A stretch of DNA of 64,000 nucleotides from Sphingomicrobium marinum. Lineage in GTDB: Bacteria > Pseudomonadota > Alphaproteobacteria > Sphingomonadales > Sphingomonadaceae. The stretch spans positions 427,501 to 491,500 of the forward strand of contig NZ_JANPVQ010000001.1 of NCBI RefSeq assembly GCF_026157105.1, given 5' to 3'. The position numbers and the translations under genes were made by a program. How positions within the stretch are numbered: position 1 is the stretch's first letter; the number at the start of each line of letters is the position of its first letter. Under the pieces are notes generated by a model. The model was not told the origin of the DNA. It worked only from the letters and a program-made list of their open reading frames with translations, and ran no database searches. Below, piece by piece: positions 57,238-64,000 of the stretch.

Positions 57238-57564
57238 ATGAACATGACCCAACCAATCGAACTCGATCTTCCCCACCAGCTGGGCAAAGACGAAGCCCGC
57301 CGCCGTATCGCCGACAATGTCGGCAGCCTCAAGGACCAGATGCCGGGCCAGGTGGCCGATGTCGCGCATGAATGGCGCGGCGATACGCTGCACCTGACGA
57401 TCGGCGCGCTGGGGCAGGAAGTGCTGGCCTCGGTCGACGTCCGCGAGGCCGATGTGCATCTCAAGGTCGAATTGCCGCCGATGCTGGCCTTTTTTGCAGG
57501 GCCGATCGCCGAAGCGCTCAAACGCAAGGGAAGCGATCTCCTGCTCGAAGACCGGCGCGACTAG
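57238..57564 (+). CDS. Polyhydroxyalkanoic acid system family protein
   Basis: A 108-aa soluble protein matching the family found with polyhydroxyalkanoate granules: the body has LDLPHQLGKDEARRRIADNV and VKVELPPMLAF-like LKVELPPMLAFFAGPIAEAL. Its exact role in PHA metabolism is not settled. A second ATG two codons later is possible. No PHA synthase gene is in the window. Confidence 0.85.
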   Translation: MNMTQPIELDLPHQLGKDEARRRIADNVGSLKDQMPGQVADVAHEWRGDTLHLTIGALGQEVLASVDVREADVHLKVELPPMLAFFAGPIAEALKRKGSDLLLEDRRD

Positions 57565-57615
57565 CCCTCTACAAAAATCGCCACTAGCATCGCCTCCCAA
57601 CAGGGGAGACCGTGC

Positions 57616-58926
57616 ATGCGCCATTTTGCGATCGTGGGTTCGGGACCGGCGGGCTTTTATACCGCCGAAGCGCTGGCCAAGGCCTACGGTGACCAGGCGC
57701 GCATCGATATCATCGACAAGCTGCCCGTACCGTACGGCCTGATTCGCTTTGGCGTCGCGCCCGATCACCAGTCGATCAAGAAAGTTTCTATGCGCTACGA
57801 CAAGGTGGCCGAGCAGGAGACGGTGCGCTTCGTCGGCAATGTCGCGATCGGCGATGCCGTGTCGGTCGATGAACTACGCGAACTTTACGATGCCGTGGTG
57901 ATGGCGACGGGCGCGCCCAACGATCGAAAGCTCGGCATCCCGGGCGAGGATTTGCCGGGCGTAATGGGCTCGGCCGCCTTTGTCGGCTGGTATAACGGCC
58001 ATCCCGATTTCGCGGATCTTGATCCCTCGTTCGATACGAGTGATGCGGTGGTGATCGGGGCTGGCAATGTGGCGCTCGATGTGGCGCGCATCCTGTCCAA
58101 GACGCGCTCCGAGTTCGAGGGCGCCGATATCGTCGCGCACGCGCTCGAGGCGCTGATGGGTAGCGACATCACCGACATTCACATTCTCGCACGCCGCGGG
58201 CCGCATCAGATCGCGATGACGCCCAAGGAACTGGGTGAGCTCGGACACCTCGATGCCTGCGCGCCCGAGGTCGACCCCCAAGATTTCCCGCCCGCCGATG
58301 CGGATGAGGCGCTGGAGGATCGCGGGCTTGCCAAATCGGTGGGCATCCTGCGTGATTATGCTCAAGACGGCGCCGCCAAGGCCAAGACGATACATTTCGA
58401 CTTCTTCGCGCGTCCGGTGCGGATCGAAGGTGATGGCAAGGCCGAGCGCGTGATCGTCGAGCGCACGCATATCGACGAGACCGGGCGCGCGCGCGGTACG
58501 GGCGACATGTACGAAGTGCCCGCGGGGCTTGTGGTCAGCTGCATCGGCTATTCCAGCCCGCAGATTGAGGGCATTCCTTACGACCATCGCGGCGGCAAAT
58601 ATCTCAACGAGAATGGTCGCATCGATGAGGGGCTCTACGCGGTCGGCTGGGCGCGGCGCGGGCCATCAGGCACGATCGGCACCAACCGTCCTGACGGCTA
58701 TGAAGTCGCCGGCGAAATCGAGGCGGCCATGCCCCCGGGCACGGGCGGCGACAAGGCCGGCGGAGCAGGGCTCGACGATTTGCTCGAGGAGCGCGACGTG
58801 CACGCCACCGACTTTGCCGACTGGCGCAAGATCGAGGCGGCGGAGGAAGCGGCGGCCCGCGACGGCGCGCCGCGCGAGAAGTTCATCAGCACCGAGGAAA
58901 TGCTGGCCCTGCTCGGCCACAAGTAA
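57616..58926 (+). CDS. FAD-dependent oxidoreductase, ferredoxin/adrenodoxin-NADP+ reductase-like
   Basis: A 436-aa flavoenzyme. N-terminal FAD site AIVGSGPAGFYTAEALAKAY, then PVPYGLIRFGVAPDHQSIKK (a hallmark of adrenodoxin-reductase/FprA type), NADP site VVIGAGNVALDVARIL and a closing YAVGWARRGPSGTIGTNRPD. It would move electrons between NADPH and a ferredoxin, for example for a P450. No partner ferredoxin is beside it. Confidence 0.93.
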   Translation: MRHFAIVGSGPAGFYTAEALAKAYGDQARIDIIDKLPVPYGLIRFGVAPDHQSIKKVSMRYDKVAEQETVRFVGNVAIGDAVSVDELRELYDAVVMATGAPNDRKLGIPGEDLPGVMGSAAFVGWYNGHPDFADLDPSFDTSDAVVIGAGNVALDVARILSKTRSEFEGADIVAHALEALMGSDITDIHILARRGPHQIAMTPKELGELGHLDACAPEVDPQDFPPADADEALEDRGLAKSVGILRDYAQDGAAKAKTIHFDFFARPVRIEGDGKAERVIVERTHIDETGRARGTGDMYEVPAGLVVSCIGYSSPQIEGIPYDHRGGKYLNENGRIDEGLYAVGWARRGPSGTIGTNRPDGYEVAGEIEAAMPPGTGGDKAGGAGLDDLLEERDVHATDFADWRKIEAAEEAAARDGAPREKFISTEEMLALLGHK

Positions 58927-59013
58927 GTCGGTGCTTGCAAGTGCGCTGTAGCGCGGCTAGGGAGCGCTTCGCCCTTGCCCCGGTCCACACGGACTTAGTA
59001 TCCGAGCATCAGT

Positions 59014-59090
59014 CGGGGAGTAGCTCAGCCTGGTAGAGCACTGTCTTCGGGAGGCAGGGGCCGGAGGTTCGAATCCTCTCTCCCCGACCA
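59014..59090 (+). tRNA. tRNA-Pro (anticodon CGG)
   Basis: The cloverleaf starts CGGGGAG and ends CTCCCCG-A-CCA with encoded CCA. D-arm TAGCTCAGCCTGGTAGAGCA, anticodon stem CTGTC/GGCAG around TTCGGGA giving CGG, and T-arm GGTTCGAATCC are all present. Confidence 0.96.
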
Positions 59091-59109
59091 TTCTCCAAAA
59101 TTGCTATCT

Positions 59110-59134
59110 GCGAACCGTGCGGGGCACGGTTTGC
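59110..59134 (+). other. Stem-loop behind tRNA-Pro
   Basis: GCGAACCGTGC and GCACGGTTTGC form an 11-bp stem (one G-U) with a GGG loop, 20 bases past the tRNA 3' end. No T-run follows; it may be a processing or weak termination signal. Confidence 0.4.
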
Positions 59135-59183
59135 GCTGAATTGAAAATGGTCGCCCACGGATATCGATCCGGGCTTTACGACG

Positions 59184-59212
59184 AAAAAAAGGCCGCCACG
59201 AAGACGGCCTTT
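59184..59212 (-). terminator. Intrinsic terminator of the DJ-1/PfpI gene
   Basis: AAAGGCCG and CGGCCTTT pair around a 9-base loop; on the minus strand the hairpin runs into a TTTTTTT tract. It lies about 20 bases past the stop codon of the gene at 59234-59929. Confidence 0.82.
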
Positions 59213-59233
59213 CTCTCCATTATTTCTATCGCC

Positions 59234-59929
59234 TCAGGCAGGCTCTTTCTGTTCAGCCAGCACGCGCAGCAGCGCTTCAGCGGTAGGCGCGCTGGAAGGC
59301 GGGTTCTGACCGGTGACAAGCAGGCCATCGGTCACCACGTGTGGCGTAAAGTCGTCCGAACAACTGAAGTTTCCGCCCTGTTGGCGAAGTACGTCTTCCA
59401 GCAGGAAGGGAACGGTGTCGGTGAGGCCGACGGCTTCCTCTTCGCTATTGGTGAAGCCGGTCAGCTTGCGGCCCTTGGCAATCGGTTCACCCGCTTCGGA
59501 CACCACATTCTTGAGCACCGCGGGTGCATGACAGACAAGGGCGACGGGCGTATCGTTGGCTAGCGCGGTTTCTATGATGGTCTTGGAATCGCTGTCATTG
59601 ACGAGATCCCACAGTGGTCCGTGGCCGCCCGGGTAGAAAATGCCATCATATTGGCTGACATCAATGTCTGCGAGAATGCGGGTTGAATCGAATGCAGCCT
59701 GTGCTTCCGGGTCGTTTCTAAAGCGGCGCGTTGCTTCGGTCTCGCTGTCATCGCCTTCCGATCGCGGGTCGATAGGCGGCTGACCGCCCTTCGGGCTGGC
59801 GAGCGCAACTTCATGGCCCGCATCCTTGATCGCATAATATGGAGCTGCAAATTCTTCGAGCCAGATGCCGGTTTTTTCGCCAGTGTCGCCGAGTTCGCCG
59901 TGGCTGGTCATTACCATCAGGATTTTCAT
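59234..59929 (-). CDS. DJ-1/PfpI family protein (type 1 glutamine amidotransferase-like)
   Basis: A 231-aa cytoplasmic protein of the DJ-1/PfpI superfamily, closest by eye to Hsp31/glyoxalase III-like members. The nucleophile elbow ALVCHAPAVLKNV holds Cys133 and His134, and Glu18 (DTGEKTGIWLEEF) is the usual acidic partner; FYPGGHGPLWDL is the conserved loop. It may detoxify methylglyoxal or act as chaperone. Start at 59929 chosen by family length; a terminator follows. Confidence 0.9.
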   Translation of the reverse strand: MKILMVMTSHGELGDTGEKTGIWLEEFAAPYYAIKDAGHEVALASPKGGQPPIDPRSEGDDSETEATRRFRNDPEAQAAFDSTRILADIDVSQYDGIFYPGGHGPLWDLVNDSDSKTIIETALANDTPVALVCHAPAVLKNVVSEAGEPIAKGRKLTGFTNSEEEAVGLTDTVPFLLEDVLRQQGGNFSCSDDFTPHVVTDGLLVTGQNPPSSAPTAEALLRVLAEQKEPA

Positions 59930-60022
59930 GTCTATTCTCCTATGTCTCCTTTCCAACGCGCGAAGGCGGGCTCCGATGCAGGCGATCCGTGCATTCGTGC
60001 TTTAACCGCGTTAGTTGGGGGC

Positions 60023-60733
60023 ATGGACCAACAGAACATCGAAATCAGCGGTCGCTTTTGCGGCCCCGATGGGATGGCCAATGGCGGCTACGTGTCGGGT
60101 CTCGTCGCTGAAGCGATCGGTGGTCCCGCGAAGGTTCGCCTGCATGCACCCACACCGCTCGACAAGGAGATCGAGCTGGTTAGTGACGCAGCGGGCGCAC
60201 GGCTTATGGACGGCGACAAGATGCTGGTCGAAGGAGAGCCGCTGGGCAAGCCGCTCGATCTCGACCCGATCCCTTCGCCGCCAACCGATGCGCTGATCGA
60301 GGACTGCCGCGTCCGTTTCCCGCCGCCGTCCGAGCATATGGCGCCGCGCTGTTTCGTCTGCGGTACCGAGCGCGACCCGGACGATGCGCTGCACATTTGC
60401 GGCGGCTTCGAACCCGAACATGCGCGCGCGGCCGATCACTGGGTGCCCGCCAGCGATCTTGCAGGCGACGATGGCCTGGTGGCCACCCGCTACCTTTGGG
60501 CGGCGCTCGATTGCCCGTCTTATTTCGGCGCCGGCATCGGCACCGCGATGGCGCTTCTTGCCGGCATGGCAGCGCGGATCGTGCGCCACCCGCGCGCGGG
60601 CGAAAAGCTGCGTGTGACCGGTTGGCCGATCCACAGCGAAGGGCGCAAATACCATTCGGGCAGCGTCATCCACGATGCCGATGGCAAGGTCATCGCCGCG
60701 GCGCGAACGCTGTGGGTCAAGGTCCAAGCCTGA
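60023..60733 (+). CDS. Hotdog-fold thioesterase-like protein
   Basis: A 236-aa protein that appears to carry two hotdog-like halves: the first has FCGPDGMANGGYVSGLVAEA, a helix typical of acyl-CoA thioesterases, and the second ends with SGSVIHDADGKVIAAARTLW. A CFVCGTERDPDDALHICG segment in the middle holds three Cys and could bind a metal. Substrate unknown. It stands alone between divergent and co-directional neighbours. Confidence 0.72.
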   Translation: MDQQNIEISGRFCGPDGMANGGYVSGLVAEAIGGPAKVRLHAPTPLDKEIELVSDAAGARLMDGDKMLVEGEPLGKPLDLDPIPSPPTDALIEDCRVRFPPPSEHMAPRCFVCGTERDPDDALHICGGFEPEHARAADHWVPASDLAGDDGLVATRYLWAALDCPSYFGAGIGTAMALLAGMAARIVRHPRAGEKLRVTGWPIHSEGRKYHSGSVIHDADGKVIAAARTLWVKVQA

Positions 60734-60924
60734 CACAGGGCGTCTTCGCGAATTGTCGGCCCTGCAAAAACCTGCCATGCAGGGGCCGCGCCTGAGATTT
60801 CGCCGGATGATCGCGGGCGCGAACATGCTTGGTTTAGCTTTGCCGCGCGGCACTAAACTGTTCACATCTGCGAACCACCCTGCTCGGTCCGCGTGGCGTA
60901 TCCATCGACAGGGGGTACGCAGGA

Positions 60925-62280
60925 ATGAGAAGTCTGGTTTGGGTCGGCGCGTTGGCCGCTACAATCCCCGTACATCTGGCAACGGTTTCGCCCGCGCGGG
61001 CGGACGACTGCCTGCTCGACACGAACAATGACGGCAATGCCGACAGCAATGTCGACACCGACAAGGGCGCCAATTCGAATGGCGAGGATGACAATCTTGC
61101 CTGCGGCGCGGGTTCGACTGCGACGGGCAACCGCGCCACCTCGGTCGGCGCGCAAAGCACGGCGAGCGGAGACGACGCGCTTGCGACCGGCTTTGCTGCC
61201 GCAGCATCGGCTGAACGCGCCGTTGCGCTCGGTAGCGCCAGCGCTGCATCGGGTGTCGGAGGGATCGCGATCGGCGGCGACAGCAGGCCGATTGACGCCT
61301 TTGCCGACAGCAACGGCGCGGGCGCGCAGGCAGTGGCGGACTATGCGCTGGCGCTTGGCGTCGACAGCAAGGCTTCGGGCGTGCGCTCGACCGCGATCGC
61401 GATCGGGTCGATTGCGTCGGGCGCCGAGGCGACCTCGATCGGCTTCCTGGCATCGGCAAGCGGCGCGGAAGGGCTCGCGCTGGGCCGCCGGACCGAAGCG
61501 ACCGTATTTCGCGCCACGGCCATCGGATCGAGTGCGCGGGCGACGGGGGTCAACTCGATGTCGATCGGGCGCGGCACGCTGGCCAGCGCCACCAACGCGA
61601 CCGCCATCGGCGAGGTCGCGCAGGCCACCAATATCGCGGCGACTGCGGTGGGCTCCAACGCGCGCGCCAGCGGGGAGGGGGCGACCGCCGTGGGCCGCTC
61701 GGCCAATGTTACCCGCAGTCTGAGCACCGCGGTGGGTTACCAGGCGGCGGCGATCCATTCGGTCGCCACTGCGATCGGTGCCAACGCGACAACGACACGC
61801 GACAAGCAGGTAATGCTGGGCGGCGCTGGGTCGAGCATCGCGATCGGCGATATCGATGCTTCCACGCTAGCGCAGGTGGGCCCGGTCGATGTCGTGACGA
61901 TCGATGCCAGCGGGACGCTCGGGCGCGGCGCGGCGGCGAGCGCGGCGGCGGTCGATCGCATGAACCTTGCGTTCCAGGGCACGATGCTGGCGCACGAAGC
62001 CGACATCGCCGCGCTGCAGGTTCAGGTCGACCGGCTGGTGGAGGTCGATCGCCAGCATGAAGGCGGGATCGCCGCCGCGATGGCGCTGGGCGGCATGATG
62101 GTCGTGCCCAATAGCGACGTCTCCTTAAGCGGGAACGTCTCGACCTATCGCGGGGAGACAGGTTTTGCTGCCGGACTGACCGCGCGTATCGCACCCAAAA
62201 CGTATGTGTCCGCAGGCTATGCCGGGTCTAGCGAAGGCGGCTCGAACGGCGGACGCGTGGGCGTTGCGATCGGGTTCTAA
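60925..62280 (+). CDS. YadA-like trimeric autotransporter adhesin (first copy)
   Basis: A 451-aa surface protein. Signal peptide to about residue 26 (SPARA), a Cys-flanked acidic module DDCLLDTNNDGNADSNVDTD with a Ca-binding-like DxNxDG pattern and LACG, then about 18 YadA-head-type repeats of 14 residues or so (ATAIGEVAQATNIAATAVGS), a neck/coiled stalk, and a short YadA membrane anchor (GGIAAAMALGGMMVVPNSDV, VGVAIGF at the end). Such trimers stick to surfaces or other cells. A second copy starts 264 bases later. Confidence 0.88.
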   Translation: MRSLVWVGALAATIPVHLATVSPARADDCLLDTNNDGNADSNVDTDKGANSNGEDDNLACGAGSTATGNRATSVGAQSTASGDDALATGFAAAASAERAVALGSASAASGVGGIAIGGDSRPIDAFADSNGAGAQAVADYALALGVDSKASGVRSTAIAIGSIASGAEATSIGFLASASGAEGLALGRRTEATVFRATAIGSSARATGVNSMSIGRGTLASATNATAIGEVAQATNIAATAVGSNARASGEGATAVGRSANVTRSLSTAVGYQAAAIHSVATAIGANATTTRDKQVMLGGAGSSIAIGDIDASTLAQVGPVDVVTIDASGTLGRGAAASAAAVDRMNLAFQGTMLAHEADIAALQVQVDRLVEVDRQHEGGIAAAMALGGMMVVPNSDVSLSGNVSTYRGETGFAAGLTARIAPKTYVSAGYAGSSEGGSNGGRVGVAIGF

Positions 62281-62544
62281 GCCAGAACTCACCCGGTTCG
62301 AGTGGCTGCACAAGGGCACCGCGTGGATGTCCATTGCTTACGCAGGGCATGCGCGTGCGTTTGTGATCTGCGTCAACTTATGGCATGAAATGCGCACGGC
62401 CTCGATGGAGAGAAGCGACGAGAAGCCGCTCATCAGATGGCCGCAACAGGGACGCTTCGGGGGGAAGTAAGCTTCTATGTTGAAAGCGTAAGAGTTTCAG
62501 CTCGGCCTTCGTCGCGTGCCCATTGCAGAAGGGGTACGGACATC

Positions 62545-64000
62545 ATGAAGTTTGGTTGGAAAACCACAGTTGCAATCGCAGCGATGGCGACGGTGCCATT
62601 CGCTTTTTCGACAGAAGCAGTAGCCGATGAATGCCTCATCGACTCCGCCGAAGATCTCTTGGCCGATAACGTCGGGACCTCGGACACTGGAAACGAAACA
62701 ACGACACTCGCATGCGGTCGAAACGCGCAAGTGAACGCTCCGCGCCAGACGGCGATCGGGGTGGGTGCACTGGGCACGATCACGGCCACGGCCGCGACCG
62801 CCGTTGGTTCCGAAGCTTATGCAGACGGTAACGGCAGTGTCGCCCTGGGGGGTGACCTCAACAACAATGGTCGTGGGGCAAACACCGAGGCCGACTTCGC
62901 GATCGCCATTGGCGCCGACGCTGTTGCTGGGATCAATTCGCTTGACGACAATGTAGGAGTCGGCGCGATCGCTATGGGCTATTTGGCACAAGCGCTGGAC
63001 GATTTCAGCGTGGCCATTGGACGATCGTCCATATCCAACAGTCAGTCCTCAATCGCGCTGGGGTACGAGTCACAAGCACTTAACGATGGCAGCGTAGCAA
63101 TGGGTCGGGCCTCACTATCAAATGGCTTCAATTCTATTGCGCTGGGATACGCCACCCGAGCATCGGCAACAGGGGCGACAGCACTTGGAGGAAGCAAGGA
63201 TGTGTTCACCCTTGGTGCGCAAGCCTTGGCTGACTTTTCGACGGCTCTTGGAGCAGAGAGCTATGCAGTCGGAGTCAACTCGACCGCAGTCGGGGCTCGT
63301 TCAAGAGCAACCGGCAAAGCCGGCATCGCCATCGGCGGGGACAGCGACGCCGCAGATCCGTTTAGCGATGATGACGGCTTCGGCGCTCAGGCGAGCGGCA
63401 ACTATTCAATGGCGATGGGCGTGGACGCTAACGCCAGTAATACCAGCGCAACGGCAATCGGTCGCCTCGCGGTTTCCTCGGGCGCAGACGCGACGGCGGT
63501 AGGCTTCTTCTCGGAAAGTTCGGGATCGGAAAGCACGGCGCTTGGTCGGCGCACGCAGGCGACGGTGTACCGCGCGACCGCCATCGGTACGAGCTCGACG
63601 GCCACGGGCGTGCAATCGCTCGCGATCGGTCGCGCCGCCAATGCCACCGCGACCAATGCGACCGCGATCGGTGAAGTGGCACAGGCGACCAACATCGCCG
63701 CGGTGGCCGTGGGTTCGAACGCCCAGTCGGGCGGCGAAGGATCGACCGCGGTCGGCCGCAGCGCGGTCGTCACGCGCAGCCAGAGTACCGCGGTTGGCTA
63801 CCAGGCCAACGTCACGCATGCGGTGGCGACCGCCATCGGCGCCAACGCAACAACCACGCGCGACAAGCAGGTCATGATCGGCGGCGCGGGATCGAGCGTC
63901 ACCATCGGCGACATGACCGCCTCGACGGCCGCGCAGGTCGGCCCGGTCGATGTCGTCACCGTCGATGCCAGCGGGACGCTGGGGCGCGGGGCCGCTGCCA
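62545..64000 (+). CDS. YadA-like trimeric autotransporter adhesin (second copy, cut by window end)
   Basis: A partial 485-codon frame, still open at base 64000. Signal peptide MKFGWKTTVAIAAMATVPFA, a Cys-flanked acidic N-module (ADECLIDSAED, LACG) like the first copy, then many head repeats. From about residue 275 it parallels the first copy closely at protein level (ATAIGEVAQATNIAA, RDKQVM, QVGPVDVVT) though many synonymous bases differ. Its first 850 bases use more A/T-ending codons (TCA, AGA, CTA, GGA) than the rest. Both leaders share a GGGGTACG element just before the ATG. Confidence 0.85.
   Translation, partial: MKFGWKTTVAIAAMATVPFAFSTEAVADECLIDSAEDLLADNVGTSDTGNETTTLACGRNAQVNAPRQTAIGVGALGTITATAATAVGSEAYADGNGSVALGGDLNNNGRGANTEADFAIAIGADAVAGINSLDDNVGVGAIAMGYLAQALDDFSVAIGRSSISNSQSSIALGYESQALNDGSVAMGRASLSNGFNSIALGYATRASATGATALGGSKDVFTLGAQALADFSTALGAESYAVGVNSTAVGARSRATGKAGIAIGGDSDAADPFSDDDGFGAQASGNYSMAMGVDANASNTSATAIGRLAVSSGADATAVGFFSESSGSESTALGRRTQATVYRATAIGTSSTATGVQSLAIGRAANATATNATAIGEVAQATNIAAVAVGSNAQSGGEGSTAVGRSAVVTRSQSTAVGYQANVTHAVATAIGANATTTRDKQVMIGGAGSSVTIGDMTASTAAQVGPVDVVTVDASGTLGRGAAA

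Noticed and set aside
62204-62470. An 88-codon frame between the two adhesin genes
   Set aside because: It starts inside the first adhesin in another frame, has no ribosome site and no sensible protein character.
61100-63900. The regular repeats as a CRISPR array or minisatellite
   Set aside because: The repeats are in-frame protein repeats of about 14 residues with varied bases; there are no identical direct repeats with unique spacers.

Overview
The window is chromosomal DNA from a GC-rich alphaproteobacterium, most likely of the order Sphingomonadales. The pointers are free-standing cobS/cobT beside bolA, a DnaJ-like gene and rpmB; the infA-maf-RNase E/G-like-yacG-tRNA-Phe cluster; xseA followed by a DUF2093 gene; a large TonB-dependent receptor beside a TPR/2OG-Fe(II) oxygenase gene; and frequent SIMPL, MpaB and VOC type genes. 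This placement is inference from gene content. I see no rRNA, insertion sequence, prophage or CRISPR array. Genes are packed tightly, no gene-free stretch exceeds 300 bases, and both ends cut into unfinished context.

Layout. 119-1795: electron transfer flavoprotein etfBA. 1884-5262: an ECF sigma/anti-sigma pair divergent from two secreted proteins (a subtilase and a low-complexity protein) whose mature N-termini match and which share a promoter-like motif. 5259-6512: nhaA. 6673-11016: the most unusual locus, a membrane-anchored TIR-TPR protein, a small unknown protein and a SLOG-like protein with four membrane helices. 11027-13579: a K+ channel-like protein and a DUF4212/sodium-solute symporter pair. 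13593-18347: argGH, tRNA-Phe, yacG, a mini RNase E/G, maf and infA. 18430-28916: S9 peptidase, K+-independent H+-pyrophosphatase, thiL, an esterase, nusB, DUF2332, and bolA-pirin-hydrolase divergent from a DnaJ-domain gene. 29040-35772: acidic lipoprotein, SIMPL, MpaB, DUF1428, VOC, cobST and rpmB. 35953-42739: small membrane protein, tadA, OmpA lipoprotein, CorC/HlyC-type protein, HhH protein, purD, xseA and DUF2093. 42743-49774: a periplasmic protein, the TonB receptor and its oxygenase neighbour, tandem paralogous small proteins and a methyltransferase. 49817-53878: cysDNC (PAPS synthesis) divergent from a TPR-sulfotransferase that would consume PAPS. 53864-64000: clpB, M15-like peptidase, PHA-system protein, ferredoxin-NADP reductase-like protein, tRNA-Pro, a DJ-1/PfpI protein, a hotdog protein, and two YadA-like trimeric autotransporters, the second cut by the window end.

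Best candidates for something undescribed. First, the TIR / small protein / SLOG-4TM operon at 6673-11016. A TIR enzyme that can make NAD-derived signals sits with a SLOG module of the kind that can bind them and membrane helices that could act as effector, which resembles Thoeris logic with a different architecture. Second, the ECF regulon at 1884-5262. Third, a perfect dyad in the clpB leader that pairs with the ribosome binding site and could be an RNA thermometer or an operator. Fourth, two divergent gene pairs with almost no intergenic DNA: purD/xseA, whose start codons overlap, and bolA/DnaJ, with a symmetric TATATA placed for leaderless transcripts in both directions. All functional statements are from reading the sequence; no database search was run.
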